64,000 nt of DNA from Klebsiella electrica (lineage in GTDB: Bacteria > Pseudomonadota > Gammaproteobacteria > Enterobacterales > Enterobacteriaceae), in assembly GCF_006711645.1 (NCBI RefSeq), contig NZ_CP041247.1, positions 3,224,001 to 3,288,000 of the forward strand. Reading direction: 5' to 3'. Positions 28,536-40,482 of the stretch are shown in pieces. A program made the position numbers and the translations under genes. The notes beneath the pieces are model-generated. The model worked only from the letters and a program-made list of their open reading frames with translations. It did not search any database and had not been told where the DNA came from. How positions within the stretch are numbered: position 1 is the stretch's first letter; each line of letters opens with the position of its first letter.

Positions 28536-28558
28536 TTTATTACACAGAGTAAAATAAT
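28536..28558 (-). promoter_or_regulatory. Predicted Mlc operator of ptsG
   Basis: On the minus strand ATTATTTTACTCTGTGTAAT with flanking A/T bases matches the Mlc site at the E. coli ptsG promoter. The promoter -10 region overlaps it. Confidence 0.6.
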
Positions 28559-28572
28559 TGGCGGAATGATTG

Positions 28573-28588
28573 TTTGACGGCTATCACG
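28573..28588 (-). promoter_or_regulatory. Predicted CRP site of ptsG
   Basis: On the minus strand CGTGA-TAGCCG-TCAAA is the same as the known E. coli ptsG CRP site. The rest of 28459-28740 holds the leader and, toward ycfH, nothing recognisable. Confidence 0.7.
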
Positions 28589-28740
28589 TTTCAATCAGTC
28601 GGCGTGGGAAAGTTTACATCAACTTACATAATCTGTATCTAAATGTAACCAAAAGCACGTCACCGCCCCTTTTGTGGCGGTGAACTTTACTCGCTTTATT
28701 TATTAATTACGAGCCTTAAAATAATAGAAAGATCGGCAGG

Positions 28741-29526
28741 TTACAGTCTGGCGGGGTCAATGTGGAACAGGCTGGCGAAATTTTGCGTGGTCTGTTGCGC
28801 CAGTTGCTCAAGCGGAACGCCCTTCAGTACCGCCATGTATTCCGCCACATCGCGTACCATTGCCGGCTGGTTCTCTTTACCGCGATGCGGGACCGGCGCC
28901 AGGTACGGCGAGTCGGTTTCCACCAGCAGGCGGTCAAGCGGAACATAGCGCGCGGCATCGCGCAGCTGCTCGGCATTGCGGAAGGTGACGATACCGGAAA
29001 ACGAGATATAGAACCCCATATCCAGCAATTTACCGGCGGTCTCCCTGTCCTCAGTGAAACAGTGTAGTACGCCACCGCAATCCGTCACTTTTTCTTCCTG
29101 CAAAATAGCCAGCGTGTCGGCGCGCGCGTCGCGGGTATGCACGATAACCGGCTTGTTTAGTTCGCGGCCAATGCGGATATGATCGCGGAAAGAGGCCTGC
29201 TGACGGGGTTTGGTTTCTGGGGTGTAAAAATAGTCCAGCCCGGTTTCCCCCATTGCCACAACCCCCTCTTCCGCCGCCAGCTTGCGCAGCTCGTCAACAT
29301 CGTACTCTTCATCCTGATTGAGCGGATGGACGCCGCAGGAGAAAACCACATTGTCGCGCGGGCCGACCAACTCACGCATTCCGCGGTATCCCGGCAGCGT
29401 CGTGGCCACGGCGAGGAAAAACTTCACATCGCGGGCAGCGGCTTTCGCCAGCACATCGTCTACGTCTTTGTGCAGCGTTTGATAATCCAGACCATCCAGA
29501 TGGCAGTGGGAGTCGACTAAAAACAT
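28741..29526 (-). CDS. ycfH: TatD-family metal-dependent hydrolase YcfH
   Basis: A 261-residue TIM-barrel metal-dependent hydrolase of the TatD DNase family. Seen: DSHCHLD at the start, GETGLDYFY, VIVHTRDA, the His in LHCFTED and ETDSPYLAP, which together give the metal ligands. It is probably a nuclease, but the physiological substrate is unclear. It follows holB by 10 bp, in the pabC-mltG-tmk-holB-ycfH series. Confidence 0.95.
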   Translation of the reverse strand: MFLVDSHCHLDGLDYQTLHKDVDDVLAKAAARDVKFFLAVATTLPGYRGMRELVGPRDNVVFSCGVHPLNQDEEYDVDELRKLAAEEGVVAMGETGLDYFYTPETKPRQQASFRDHIRIGRELNKPVIVHTRDARADTLAILQEEKVTDCGGVLHCFTEDRETAGKLLDMGFYISFSGIVTFRNAEQLRDAARYVPLDRLLVETDSPYLAPVPHRGKENQPAMVRDVAEYMAVLKGVPLEQLAQQTTQNFASLFHIDPARL

Positions 29527-29536
29527 AATGTCTCGC

Positions 29537-30541
29537 TCAGAGGTGGGATACGGGAAGTACCGTCCCAGGTTGCAGGTAATGTTCCCAGCGCAGAAGGCGC
29601 TCGGTTAGCAGCAGTTCGCGGTTGACGCCAACCACGTTCAACAGCTGGTCCCGGCAGGCGCTGACGTCGCGTGCGATCGCCTGCAAACGGGCGGCAGGCA
29701 GCGTCTGCGCCAGCTGATTGACCAGCGTCCAGGCATCAGGGTTGCTCACCAGGGTGATTCCCTGCTGCCGTTTTTGTGCATCCAGCAGCAGCGATGCCAG
29801 CCAGTGCAAACGAACCGCAGCCTGTTCGTGATTCAGTATCGGCAGCAGCGCCAGCCAGTCGCCGCTGCTTAAGACCCCCGCCAGCGTCTGAATCAGCTGT
29901 TGCCGGGAAGCCCAGTGACTCTCCTGCAGCAGATCCAGCGCCGCCGCAGGCGCATTCGCGCTCAGGCGCAGCGCGGAGAGCAGCGCCTCCTGCGGCATCG
30001 TCACCTCGCGTTCCAGCCATGCCAGCCCGTAGGACTCTGACGGCGGCGCAAGATGATGGAGGCGACAGCGGCTGCGCAGCGTGGCCAGCAACCGCGCGGG
30101 CTCCTGACAGGCGAGGAAAAACCAGGTGTTTTCCGGCGGCTCTTCCAGCGTTTTTAACAGGGCATTCGCCGCCGCATCCGTTAACAAGGCCGCATCGCCT
30201 GTCCACACTACTTTGGCGCCGCCAAGGCGGGAACGCTCATAAAGCTTTTCGTTAACGTCACGCACGGCGTCAATGCCGAGGGCGCTTTTGCCTTTTTCCG
30301 GTGCCAGGGTGTAGTAATCGGGGTGCGTGCCAGCCTGCATCAGCTGGCAACTGTGACACTGCCCGCAGCTTTTATTTCCTTGCGGCTGGCGGCACATGAG
30401 ATAGCGGCACAGCGCATAGATCAGCGCCTCGCCCCCCATGCCAGGCAAGGCCTGAAGTAGTAACGCATGGTGACCCCGTCCAGCCTGATAGCCGGCGACT
30501 AATTGTTCAAATGACGGGCGTAACCATGGGTACCATTTCAT
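29537..30541 (-). CDS. holB: DNA polymerase III subunit delta'
   Basis: A 334-residue clamp-loader subunit. It has the AAA+ fold without a working P-loop, a zinc module ([16 protein letters not shown], about residues 50-65) and [15 protein letters not shown] with SRC at RSRCR. The ATG overlaps the tmk stop by 4 nt (ATGA type), showing coupling. Confidence 0.97.
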   Translation of the reverse strand: MKWYPWLRPSFEQLVAGYQAGRGHHALLLQALPGMGGEALIYALCRYLMCRQPQGNKSCGQCHSCQLMQAGTHPDYYTLAPEKGKSALGIDAVRDVNEKLYERSRLGGAKVVWTGDAALLTDAAANALLKTLEEPPENTWFFLACQEPARLLATLRSRCRLHHLAPPSESYGLAWLEREVTMPQEALLSALRLSANAPAAALDLLQESHWASRQQLIQTLAGVLSSGDWLALLPILNHEQAAVRLHWLASLLLDAQKRQQGITLVSNPDAWTLVNQLAQTLPAARLQAIARDVSACRDQLLNVVGVNRELLLTERLLRWEHYLQPGTVLPVSHL

Positions 30542-31179
30542 GCGCTTTGCTCCGCGACCCAGCGGCTGATAACCGCTCTGATATCGCTTGCGACGGCTTC
30601 CAGCGACTGCGTCGCATCGATGGTGTGGATAGTGGGATCTTGCGCCGCCAGCTCAAGGTAGCGCGCGCGGGTACGATTGAAGAAATCCAGCGATTCTTGT
30701 TCAATACGATCGAGTTCGCCGCGCGCGCGCGCGCGCTTCAGGCCCACCTCCGGCGTCACGTCCAGATACAGCGTCAGGTGCGGGCGAAAATCGCCCAGTA
30801 CCGCATCGCGTAGCGTAGCCAGCATCGTCTGGTCGATACCGCGACCGCCGCCCTGATAGGCCTGGGTCGACAGGTCGTGACGATCGCCAATCACCCACTG
30901 GCCGTTTGCCAGAGCGGGTTTGATCACCGTCTCGACCAGTTGAACGCGGGCGGCGTAAAACATCAGCACTTCGGCTTTGTCATTAATCACTTCATCGCCG
31001 GTGGATTGAATATCCAGCACCAGGCTGCGCAGCTTCTCGGCCAGAATTGTGCCGCCCGGCTCACGGGTAAACACCAGATCGCTGATACCCGACTCCTGCA
31101 GCGCCTCCACCACCAGATTGCGCGCGGTGGTCTTCCCTGCACCTTCCAGGCCTTCGATAACGATATAGTTACTGCGCAT
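30538..31179 (-). CDS. tmk: Thymidylate kinase
   Basis: A 213-residue dTMP kinase. Seen: the P-loop [10 protein letters not shown], the [12 protein letters not shown] motif with the catalytic Arg, and an Arg-rich LID ([12 protein letters not shown]). The start overlaps the mltG stop by 11 nt and the end overlaps holB. At 30720-30734 there is a run of seven alternating gc/cg pairs within the LID codons. Confidence 0.97.
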   Translation of the reverse strand: MRSNYIVIEGLEGAGKTTARNLVVEALQESGISDLVFTREPGGTILAEKLRSLVLDIQSTGDEVINDKAEVLMFYAARVQLVETVIKPALANGQWVIGDRHDLSTQAYQGGGRGIDQTMLATLRDAVLGDFRPHLTLYLDVTPEVGLKRARARGELDRIEQESLDFFNRTRARYLELAAQDPTIHTIDATQSLEAVASDIRAVISRWVAEQSA

Positions 31180-32191
31180 TTTTTTCCTTAAGTACTTTCA
31201 GATAATCCTGTACCGAGCGGTTGTGGCTGGCCAGATTGGTATTAAACGTATGCCCGCCTTTACCATCGGCAACAAAATAGAGATAAGGCGTTTTCGCCGG
31301 ATGCGCCGCGGCGTTCAGAGAGGCTTCTCCCGGTACGGCGATGGGCCCCGGCGGCAAACCGCCGATCGCGTAGGTATTGTATGCCGTCGGCGTCTCCAGA
31401 TCTTTGCGGGTCAGCTTGCCAGTATAACGCTCTCCCATACCGTAGATCACGGTCGGGTCGGTCTGCAGACGCATGCCGATGCGCAGACGATTGATAAATA
31501 CCGACGCCACGCGGTCGCGTTCTGCGGCAACCGCCGTCTCTTTTTCAATAATGGACGCCATGGTCAGAAGCTGATTCTGATCTTTGTACGGCAGATTCTC
31601 CATCCGCCCTTCCCAGGCTTTTTCGACCTGCGCAACCATTTTCTGATGCGCGCGCTTGAGGATCGCCACATCGCTGGTATGGGCGGTATACATCCAGGTA
31701 TCCGGCCAGAACCAGCCTTCAACCCAGTCCGCATGTTCGAGGTTAAGCGCCTCGGCAACCGTTTCGTAACGGTCGTCTGCCAGCGTATGTTTGATGTACG
31801 GCGCATCGCGCAGCTGACGCAGGTAGTCGCTCACCCGCATCCCCTCCACAAACCGCAGCGGGAACTGGGCCTCTTTGCCGCTGCCCAGCAGTTGCAGCAT
31901 GTCACGTACCGTCATGTTCGGCATGAAGCGGTAGGTACCGGCTTTGAAGTGGGATAATTCGGGTTCAAGACGCAGCAACCACTGGAATACGCGCGGCCGG
32001 TTGATCACCTTGTCGCCATACAGTTGCTCACCCAGCGCCATGCGCCCGGTACCGGCCTCTAAAGTGAAGATAGTCTCTTCTTTAATCAGCAACTTGCTCT
32101 GCGCAAGCTGACGAACTTTCCAGATGCCTGCGCCTGCGGCAATGCCCAGCACGACCAACAACAGCAGGATAAATCGTAACATTTTCTTCAT
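31169..32191 (-). CDS. mltG: Endolytic murein transglycosylase MltG
   Basis: A 340-residue inner-membrane enzyme that cuts nascent glycan strands and so sets their length. Seen: one N-terminal membrane segment ([18 protein letters not shown]), a LysM-like region and the YceG catalytic domain with the Glu in [19 protein letters not shown]. It begins 2 bp after the pabC stop. Confidence 0.96.
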   Translation of the reverse strand: MKKMLRFILLLLVVLGIAAGAGIWKVRQLAQSKLLIKEETIFTLEAGTGRMALGEQLYGDKVINRPRVFQWLLRLEPELSHFKAGTYRFMPNMTVRDMLQLLGSGKEAQFPLRFVEGMRVSDYLRQLRDAPYIKHTLADDRYETVAEALNLEHADWVEGWFWPDTWMYTAHTSDVAILKRAHQKMVAQVEKAWEGRMENLPYKDQNQLLTMASIIEKETAVAAERDRVASVFINRLRIGMRLQTDPTVIYGMGERYTGKLTRKDLETPTAYNTYAIGGLPPGPIAVPGEASLNAAAHPAKTPYLYFVADGKGGHTFNTNLASHNRSVQDYLKVLKEKNAQ

Positions 32192-32193
32192 GA

Positions 32194-33003
32194 CTAACCA
32201 GACAGCTCACACAGTGGGGCTAAAAAATGATAAAGCTCTCGCGAGGACCAGTATGTCTCGTCCCAGCGGCGAACCGGTATCAGCGGCATCAGCGCATTGC
32301 ATATCAGCACTTCATCGGCGTCTCGCAACGCATCAGCGCGCGCTGTGACTTCGACAACGCGAAACGGCGATTGTGCCAGTTGCGCGATACAATGCTGACG
32401 CATAATGCCATTGACGCCGGCGTGATCGAGACGTGGCGTAAACACATCCCTCCCCTTGCGCCAGAACAGATTCGCGGCACAGCATTCCGTAAGCCACCCG
32501 TCGCTGTCAAGAACCAGCGCTTCATCGGCGTCCGTCTGCTCAAGATGAGAGCGGATCAACACTTGTTCCAGTCGGTTCAGATGCTTCAGCCCGGCCAGCA
32601 ATGGATTACGCCCGAGGTGAACCGGGCTTAGCGTCAGCGTAACGCCAGCTTCTTGCCAGCGCGCATAATGGGCCGGATACGCTGAAACGCTGAGAATACG
32701 CGTGGGCGACTGGCAGTTTGCACCGCTGTAGCCGCGACCACCCGCGCCCCGCGTCAGTATCACTTTCAGCACGCCGCTTTGCTGTTCATGCGCCAGGCGC
32801 TGCATTTCAGCTTCCAGCTGCGTCCATTGCGCGTAGGGAATCATCAGCGCCGCGCAGGCCAGTTGCAAACGACGAAGGTGGGCGGGCAACATCTGCACTT
32901 TATGTTCCACGATACGCGCGGTAGTAAAGCACCCGTCGCCGAACTGAATTGCCCGGTCACTGGCGGCGAGGGTGTCCTGTTCAATGCCATTAATCAAGAA
33001 CAT
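32194..33003 (-). CDS. pabC: Aminodeoxychorismate lyase
   Basis: A 269-residue PLP-dependent fold-type IV lyase that releases p-aminobenzoate for folate synthesis. Seen: the PLP Lys region [12 protein letters not shown] and ECCAANLFW. Length is as in E. coli. It is separated from fabF by about 130 bp that hold a terminator. Confidence 0.95.
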   Translation of the reverse strand: MFLINGIEQDTLAASDRAIQFGDGCFTTARIVEHKVQMLPAHLRRLQLACAALMIPYAQWTQLEAEMQRLAHEQQSGVLKVILTRGAGGRGYSGANCQSPTRILSVSAYPAHYARWQEAGVTLTLSPVHLGRNPLLAGLKHLNRLEQVLIRSHLEQTDADEALVLDSDGWLTECCAANLFWRKGRDVFTPRLDHAGVNGIMRQHCIAQLAQSPFRVVEVTARADALRDADEVLICNALMPLIPVRRWDETYWSSRELYHFLAPLCELSG

Positions 33004-33081
33004 AGCGGCTCCTTATCGGTGGCCTGTCAGTGTCTCAGGATGAATTACGCAGGACAAGCAGAGAAAGCTGAAGAAAAAAGA

Positions 33082-33104
33082 AGGCCCGCATTTTATGCAG
33101 GCCT
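33082..33104 (-). terminator. Terminator of fabF
   Basis: AGGCC and GCAT pair with ATGC and GGCCT around one mismatch. The minus strand continues TCTTTTTTC. It lies 32 bp past the fabF stop. Confidence 0.75.
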
Positions 33105-33135
33105 GAGTCAGAATTTAGCGGCAAGCGCAACGGGT

Positions 33136-34700
<1,565 letters not shown>

Positions 34701-34910
34701 ACTCTTAAATTTCCTATCAAAACTCGCTTTCGCGATGGTTTTCGTAGTGTATAAAATGTTGAAAAATTTGCAACTAAATCCCGGCAGGTCTTACCACGAT
34801 TTTACGCTATTTTGCGGGTGTTTGCCCTCAGAACGCAAATCATTTTGCACAAAACCGCATTCGGGACCACACAGACTGCGTGGTTCCTGAGCGTTTTGCG
34901 CAAATCTCGG

Positions 34911-35645
34911 TCAGACCATATACATTCCGCCATTGACGTGCAGGGTTTCACCAGAGATGTAACCTGCTTCGTCAGAAGCTAAGAACGCAACCGCACTGGC
35001 GATTTCTTTTGCATCGCCGAGGCGACCCGCAGGAACTTGCGCCAGAATACCCGCACGCTGATCTTCAGACAGCGCACGCGTCATGTCCGTTTCAATAAAG
35101 CCCGGAGCAACAACGTTAACAGTAATACCGCGGGACGCGACTTCACGTGCCAGCGATTTACTAAAACCAATCAGACCCGCTTTCGCCGCAGCGTAGTTGG
35201 CCTGACCAGCATTTCCCATGGTACCGACCACAGAACCGATAGTAATAATGCGCCCGTGACGCTTTTTCATCATAGCGCGCATTACTGCTTTTGACAGACG
35301 GAAAACTGATGACAGGTTGGTTTCGATAATATCGTTCCACTCATCATCTTTCATCCGCATTAACAGGTTATCACGAGTAATACCGGCATTATTAACCAGG
35401 ATATCCACTTCACCAAACTCTGCGCGAATATTTCCCAGTACCGATTCGATAGATGCCGCATCGGTCACATTCAACAGCATACCTTTGCCATTGGCACCGA
35501 GGTAATCGCTGATCGCCTGCGCACCGCTCTCGCTGGTGGCCGTGCCGATCACTTTCGCACCACGGGCGACAAGCGTTTCTGCGATTGCGCGGCCAATGCC
35601 GCGACTTGCACCGGTAACCAGCGCGATTTTTCCTTCAAAACTCAT
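34911..35645 (-). CDS. fabG: 3-oxoacyl-ACP reductase
   Basis: A 244-residue short-chain dehydrogenase using NADPH. Seen: the cofactor motif TGASRGIGRAIAE, NNAGITRDN and the catalytic SVVGTMGNAGQANYAAAK with Ser, Tyr and Lys. It is encoded 12 bp after fabD in the fabH-fabD-fabG run. Confidence 0.98.
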   Translation of the reverse strand: MSFEGKIALVTGASRGIGRAIAETLVARGAKVIGTATSESGAQAISDYLGANGKGMLLNVTDAASIESVLGNIRAEFGEVDILVNNAGITRDNLLMRMKDDEWNDIIETNLSSVFRLSKAVMRAMMKKRHGRIITIGSVVGTMGNAGQANYAAAKAGLIGFSKSLAREVASRGITVNVVAPGFIETDMTRALSEDQRAGILAQVPAGRLGDAKEIASAVAFLASDEAGYISGETLHVNGGMYMV

Positions 35646-35657
35646 GGTATTCCTCTT

Positions 35658-36587
35658 TTATTGCTCAAGCGCCGCAGACATCGCTGCTGGCTCGTTAAGC
35701 GCGGAAGCGGTCAGGGTGTCAACAATACGTTTGGTCAGGCCGGTGAGGACTTTACCCGGTCCCACTTCATACAGGTGTTCTACGCCCTGGGATGCCATAA
35801 ACTCAACGGTTTTAGTCCACTGAACCGGGCTGTACAGCTGGCGAATCAGCGCATCGCGAATCGCGTCTGGCGCCGTTTCACACTTCACATCAACGTTGTT
35901 CACCACCGAAATAAGCGGTGCGTTAAAAGTGATGTTTTGCAGTTCAACGGCCAGTTTTTCCGCCGCAGGCTTCATCAGCGCGCAGTGGGACGGGACGCTC
36001 ACCGGCAGCGGCAGCGCCCGTTTAGCGCCGGCAGCTTTACAAGCCGCACCTGCACGTTCTACAGCCTCTTTGTTACCGGCAATCACGACCTGGCCCGGTG
36101 AGTTAAAGTTGACCGGGGCCACGACCTGCCCTTCGGCGGACTCTGCGCAGGCTTTGGCAATCGACGCATCGTCCAGACCGATAATCGCGGACATCGCGCC
36201 GGTCCCTTCCGGGACGGCTTCCTGCATAAATTTGCCGCGCATCTCGACCAGACGCACCGCGTCGGCAAAATCAATCACCCCGGCGCAAACCAGCGCGGAA
36301 TACTCACCCAGGCTATGACCGGCCAGCAGAGCCGGGGTCTTGCCGCCCTGCTGCTGCCAGACGCGATACAGCGCCACGGAAGCGGTCAGCAGCGCAGGCT
36401 GAGTCTGCCAGGTTTTGTTCAGTTCTTCCGCCGGGCCCTGCTGAGCAAGCGCCCACAGATCGTAACCCAACGCCGCAGAGGCTTCACGGAAAGTTTCTTC
36501 GATAACCGGATACGCTGCTGCCATGTCAGACAACATGCCAACCGTCTGAGAACCTTGTCCCGGGAACACAAAAGCAAATTGCGTCAT
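35658..36587 (-). CDS. fabD: Malonyl-CoA:ACP transacylase
   Basis: A 309-residue transferase that loads malonyl groups onto ACP. Seen: FVFPGQGSQ at the N-terminus, the nucleophile Ser in AGHSLGEYSAL and the catalytic His in VPSHCALM. It begins 15 bp after fabH. Confidence 0.98.
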   Translation of the reverse strand: MTQFAFVFPGQGSQTVGMLSDMAAAYPVIEETFREASAALGYDLWALAQQGPAEELNKTWQTQPALLTASVALYRVWQQQGGKTPALLAGHSLGEYSALVCAGVIDFADAVRLVEMRGKFMQEAVPEGTGAMSAIIGLDDASIAKACAESAEGQVVAPVNFNSPGQVVIAGNKEAVERAGAACKAAGAKRALPLPVSVPSHCALMKPAAEKLAVELQNITFNAPLISVVNNVDVKCETAPDAIRDALIRQLYSPVQWTKTVEFMASQGVEHLYEVGPGKVLTGLTKRIVDTLTASALNEPAAMSAALEQ

Positions 36588-36602
36588 GTCTAAATCCTTA
36601 TA

Positions 36603-37556
36603 CTAAAAACGAACCAGCGCGGAACCCCAGGTGAAACCGCCACCAAAGGCTTCCAGCAGAATCAGCTGACCACGCTGGATGCGGCCGTCGCGAACCGCTT
36701 CATCCAGCGCACAGGGAACGGAAGCCGCGGAGGTATTGCCGTGACGATCGAGCGTCACCACCACGTTATCCATCGACATCCCCAGTTTTCTTGCCGTCGC
36801 GCTGATAATTCGCAGGTTAGCCTGATGCGGTACCAGCCAGTCCAGCGCCGAGCGATCGAGATTGTTAGCCGCCAGCGTCTCATCGACAATGTGCGCCAGT
36901 TCGGTCACGGCAACTTTAAACACTTCGTTGCCCGCCATCGTCAGATAGACAGGATTTTCCGGCTCAACGCGATCGGCGTTCGGCAGCGTTAACAGCTCGC
37001 CGTAGCGGCCATCCGCATGCAGGTGGGTGGAAATGATCCCCGGCTCTTCAGAAGCGCCCAGCACCACGGCTCCCGCGCCATCACCAAAAATAATGATCGT
37101 CCCGCGATCGTCAGGATCGCAGGTGCGCGCCAGAACGTCAGCGCCAATCACCAGCGCGTAATCCACCGCGCCGTTTTTCACATATTGATCGGCGATGCTC
37201 AGCGCGTAGGTAAAGCCTGCGCACGCTGCCGCCACATCAAAGGCCGGGCAGCCATTAATACCCAGCATAGACTGAATCTGACAAGCCGAACTTGGAAAGG
37301 CGTGAGTCCCCGAGGTGGTCGCAACAACGATCAGACCAATTTGCTCCGGTTTAACGCCCGCCATCTCCAGCGCATTTTTTGCCGCTTCGAAACCCAGCGT
37401 CGCAACGTTTTCATTCGGTGCAGCAATACGACGTTCACGGATACCCGTACGAGTGACAATCCACTCGTCAGACGTCTCTACCATTTTTTCCAGGTCGGCG
37501 TTAGTACGCACTTGCTCGGGCAGATAACTGCCGGTACCAATAATCTTCGTATACAT
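36603..37556 (-). CDS. fabH: 3-oxoacyl-ACP synthase III
   Basis: A 317-residue initiator of fatty-acid synthesis that condenses acetyl-CoA with malonyl-ACP. Seen: the active Cys in [12 protein letters not shown], the His in PHQANLRI and the Asn in [10 protein letters not shown]. It lies 53 bp after plsX. Confidence 0.98.
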   Translation of the reverse strand: MYTKIIGTGSYLPEQVRTNADLEKMVETSDEWIVTRTGIRERRIAAPNENVATLGFEAAKNALEMAGVKPEQIGLIVVATTSGTHAFPSSACQIQSMLGINGCPAFDVAAACAGFTYALSIADQYVKNGAVDYALVIGADVLARTCDPDDRGTIIIFGDGAGAVVLGASEEPGIISTHLHADGRYGELLTLPNADRVEPENPVYLTMAGNEVFKVAVTELAHIVDETLAANNLDRSALDWLVPHQANLRIISATARKLGMSMDNVVVTLDRHGNTSAASVPCALDEAVRDGRIQRGQLILLEAFGGGFTWGSALVRF

Positions 37557-37609
37557 GTACGCTCAGTCACTCTTGGGTAATATACCCGCCTTGTTCAAAC
37601 CGCTGGTCG

Positions 37610-38707
37610 TCAGCCTTCTTCGTTTGTCCCGCGTTGCTGCCGGGAGTTCCCGTTTCTGTCGCCGGTGGGCAGTTCGAAACCTGCTGGGTATAAAGATTCC
37701 AGGCGAGCGGCGATCCGCTGAGGAATTTGCCGCTGCACTGCCTGCACTGCCTGCTCTATCGCCACGCTGAAGGCGCGCTGATTGGCAGCACCATGACTCT
37801 TAATCACGGAACCGCGCAATCCTAACAGACAGGCGCCATTATACTGGTCGGGGTTGAGGTGACTGAATCGCCTTGCCAGGCTTTTTTGTAACCAACGCTT
37901 CAATAACAGCAGCCACCACGACCGTTTTTTGCCCTCACCCTGTGATTTCAGCAGCGAGAGGAACATTCTGACAACACCTTCCATAGTTTTTAATGTGACG
38001 TTGCCCGTGAATCCATCACAAACCAACACATCGGTTTTGCCCGTCAATAATTCGTTGGCTTCAAGATAGCCGATATAGTTCAGCGACGGCAGCGTCTTCA
38101 GCACCGCAGCGGCATCGCGGATACTATTGAGGCCCTTCATCTCTTCTTCGCCGATGTTCAACAGCGCGACGCGGGGATTCTCAATGCCGACCACTTCTTC
38201 GGCCAGTACCGCGCCCATGACCGCAAACTGCACCAGCATCGTACTATCGCAATCCACGTTAGCGCCTAAATCAAGCACCACCGTTTTGCCCTTTTGCTGA
38301 TGCGGTAAGACCGTCACCAGCGCCGGACGCTCAATCCCTTCAATCGGTTTGAGCAATAATTTTGCCAGTCCCATCAGCGCGCCGGTATTCCCCGCGCTGA
38401 CGCAGGCTTGCGCCCGCCCTTCTTTTACTAACTCCAGCGCCACGCGCATTGAGCTTCCGCGACTATTGCGGATCGCCTGTGCGGGCCGCGCATCACTAGC
38501 AATAACTGACTGCGCAGGGATCACCTGCAGGCGCGAACGTTGTTCGAAATCAGCTTTGGCAAGTAATGGCGTGATGGTGTCGGGGTCGCCGACTAAAAGA
38601 AGTGTGAGTTGCGAATTAGAGTTCAGTGCCTGCAGTGCTGCAGGCACTGTCACGGATGGGCCAAAATCGCCCCCCATGACATCTAACGCCAGGGTTAGAC
38701 GTGTCAA
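37610..38707 (-). CDS. plsX: Phosphate acyltransferase PlsX
   Basis: A 365-residue peripheral membrane enzyme that makes acyl-phosphate from acyl-ACP for phospholipid synthesis. Seen: [11 protein letters not shown] at the start, [10 protein letters not shown] and [12 protein letters not shown]. The C-terminus after about residue 345 is Arg/Gly-rich and variable. In E. coli it is cotranscribed with rpmF and fabH. Here the gap to rpmF is widened to about 200 bp by an ERIC-like repeat. Confidence 0.96.
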   Translation of the reverse strand: MTRLTLALDVMGGDFGPSVTVPAALQALNSNSQLTLLLVGDPDTITPLLAKADFEQRSRLQVIPAQSVIASDARPAQAIRNSRGSSMRVALELVKEGRAQACVSAGNTGALMGLAKLLLKPIEGIERPALVTVLPHQQKGKTVVLDLGANVDCDSTMLVQFAVMGAVLAEEVVGIENPRVALLNIGEEEMKGLNSIRDAAAVLKTLPSLNYIGYLEANELLTGKTDVLVCDGFTGNVTLKTMEGVVRMFLSLLKSQGEGKKRSWWLLLLKRWLQKSLARRFSHLNPDQYNGACLLGLRGSVIKSHGAANQRAFSVAIEQAVQAVQRQIPQRIAARLESLYPAGFELPTGDRNGNSRQQRGTNEEG

Positions 38708-38775
38708 GATATCGTCGCTGCCCGGTTCGGTTATTCCCCAGTCACCTGGGGAAATCCTCGCTAAGCTTCATCACG

Positions 38776-38892
38776 CTTATACTCTTTGTTTTTCACGCTG
38801 CAAGCATGTTGACTGCGCTCGTTCATCCCGGTCACATAGTTGTCTATGCTAGCGCGATGCTTTCGCTCACGTCTCTTGCCGCGCGAAATCCA
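38776..38892. repeat. ERIC-like element between rpmF and plsX
   Basis: The segment begins TATACTCTTTGTTTTTCACG, continues GCTGCAAGCATGTTGACTGC and GCTCGTTCATCCCGGTCAC, and ends near CGTCTCTTGCCGCGCGAAAT. This follows the ERIC consensus order from its left terminus to the right arm, with many changes. A separate palindrome TTCCCCAG-TCA-CCTGGGGAA stands just to its left (about 38733-38752). By position it lies in the rpmF-plsX transcript. Confidence 0.65.
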
Positions 38893-38907
38893 TGGAGTCG
38901 TGCGTGA

Positions 38908-39093
<186 letters not shown>

Positions 39094-39097
39094 TCAA

Positions 39098-39619
39098 TTA
39101 CTTATGCTTTAAGCTGGCTAATACGGCAAATGGATTTGGTTTTTGTGCCTCTTCAGGCAGTTCACCAAAGACCATGTCCGCGTCGGACACTTCACAGTGT
39201 TCAGAATCATGCACCGGAACTACAGGCAAGGAGAGAATGATTTCATCCTCAACCATCGCTTGCAGGTCGATTTCACCGAATTCGTTAACCTCAATCGGCT
39301 CATACGCTTCCGGTAGTGCTTCGGCCTGTTCGTCATTTCTGACGGGGCTAAAACAATACGTGGTGTGGACATGATGGGGGAACGGTTTCCCGCAACGCTG
39401 ACATTCGAGGGTTACTGAAACCTTTGCATCGCCGGTAATAACGGCAAGGCGCTGATTATCAATAGCGAACGACATGCTGCATTCCACATCGCTGTCCACG
39501 CTGACTACAGAATCGGCTACACGTTCAACCTGATCACGGGCATAGATACCTTCGTAATCGAGGCGTTTTTGAGCCGTGCGGACCGGATCAAGAGTCAGGG
39601 GTAATTTTACCTTTTGCAT
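39098..39619 (-). CDS. yceD: YceD (DUF177) protein, 23S rRNA accumulation
   Basis: A 173-residue DUF177 protein, named for 23S rRNA accumulation in this family. Seen: a zinc-like Cys pair in [10 protein letters not shown] and the acidic C-terminal half with [11 protein letters not shown]. It is the first gene of yceD-rpmF-plsX-fab. It is divergent from yceF; a GGCAGCC-TCA-GGTTGCC hairpin (39664-39681) lies in the gap between them. Confidence 0.95.
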   Translation of the reverse strand: MQKVKLPLTLDPVRTAQKRLDYEGIYARDQVERVADSVVSVDSDVECSMSFAIDNQRLAVITGDAKVSVTLECQRCGKPFPHHVHTTYCFSPVRNDEQAEALPEAYEPIEVNEFGEIDLQAMVEDEIILSLPVVPVHDSEHCEVSDADMVFGELPEEAQKPNPFAVLASLKHK

Positions 39620-39760
39620 AGGGCGCGCATATTAACTTTGTAATGTCATAGAGTCAAAGAAAAAGGCAGCCTCAGGTTGCCTTTCGCCATTTATTCGCAC
39701 ACATTGCGGCCCATAGTTTAAAATGATGCTCTTCGAAGCGCTATATGTGGATGAAAAAAT

Positions 39761-40345
39761 ATGTCTGAGCTTATTCTGGCATCGACATCGCCCTGGCGGC
39801 GGATGTTGTTGGAAAAACTGGCCATGCCGTTTGACTGTGCAGCGCCTGATGTCGATGAAACTCCCCATCCAGGCGAACCTGCCCGCCAGCTGGTGGTCCG
39901 TCTGGCGCAGGCAAAAGCGCAGGCGCTCGCCGCCCGCTATCCTCAGCACTTAATTATCGGATCCGATCAGGTCTGCGTCCTCGATGGCGAAATTACCGGC
40001 AAGCCGCATAGCGAAGAGAATGCGCGCCTGCAGTTAAGAAAAGCCAGCGGCACGATAGTGACCTTTTATACCGGACTGGCGCTTTATAATTCCGCCAACG
40101 GCCATCTGCAAACCGAATGTGAGCCCTTTGATGTCCATTTCCGCCACTTAAGCGACCAGGAAATCGACAATTATGTGCGCAAAGAGCGTCCGCTGCACTG
40201 CGCCGGGAGTTTTAAAAGTGAAGGACTGGGGATTACGCTCTTTGAACGACTGGAAGGACGCGATCCGAATGCGCTGGTCGGCCTGCCGCTGATCGCCCTG
40301 TGTCAGATGCTACGCCGGGAAGGCTGTAATCCGCTGTTGCGCTAG
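39761..40345 (+). CDS. yceF: Maf-like nucleoside triphosphate pyrophosphatase YceF
   Basis: A 194-residue Maf-family pyrophosphatase; the E. coli homologue prefers 7-methyl-GTP and so may cleanse modified nucleotides. Seen: [13 protein letters not shown] near the start, the catalytic Asp in IIGSDQVC, and [11 protein letters not shown]. It is convergent with the rluC unit, and its stop lies 5 bp from the stop of the candidate small gene on the other strand. Confidence 0.95.
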   Translation: MSELILASTSPWRRMLLEKLAMPFDCAAPDVDETPHPGEPARQLVVRLAQAKAQALAARYPQHLIIGSDQVCVLDGEITGKPHSEENARLQLRKASGTIVTFYTGLALYNSANGHLQTECEPFDVHFRHLSDQEIDNYVRKERPLHCAGSFKSEGLGITLFERLEGRDPNALVGLPLIALCQMLRREGCNPLLR

Positions 40346-40349
40346 CCGT

Positions 40350-40427
40350 TTATTCTGCCGGGCCGGAACCGCCGTTCTGGCCTGCTTCTTTGCCATCGCC
40401 TTTTCTCGTCTCAGCCGGTAATCTCAT
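40350..40427 (-). CDS. Candidate 25-residue microprotein downstream of rluC
   Basis: On the minus strand the frame starts at the ATG at 40427, preceded by AAGGGGGAGCAAA, a strong ribosome site with good spacing. It encodes MRLPAETRKGDG then KEAGQNGGSGPAE before TAA: 25 hydrophilic, Gly-rich residues without a membrane segment or signal. It begins 56 bp after the rluC stop, with a perfect 9-bp stem (GCGGCGGAC/GTCCGCCGC, 40455-40477) in the gap. I do not recognise the product. It could instead be a chance frame in a 3' UTR. Confidence 0.4.
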   Translation of the reverse strand: MRLPAETRKGDGKEAGQNGGSGPAE

Positions 40428-40482
40428 TTTGCTCCCCCTTATCGGCCGGGAATAGCGGCGGACTCACCGTCCGCCGCGACGA

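Noticed and set aside
30720..30734. Alternating GC run in tmk as a possible Z-DNA or slippage site
   Set aside because: It falls on Arg/Ala codons of the Arg-rich LID of thymidylate kinase, which family sequence explains; the frame is intact.
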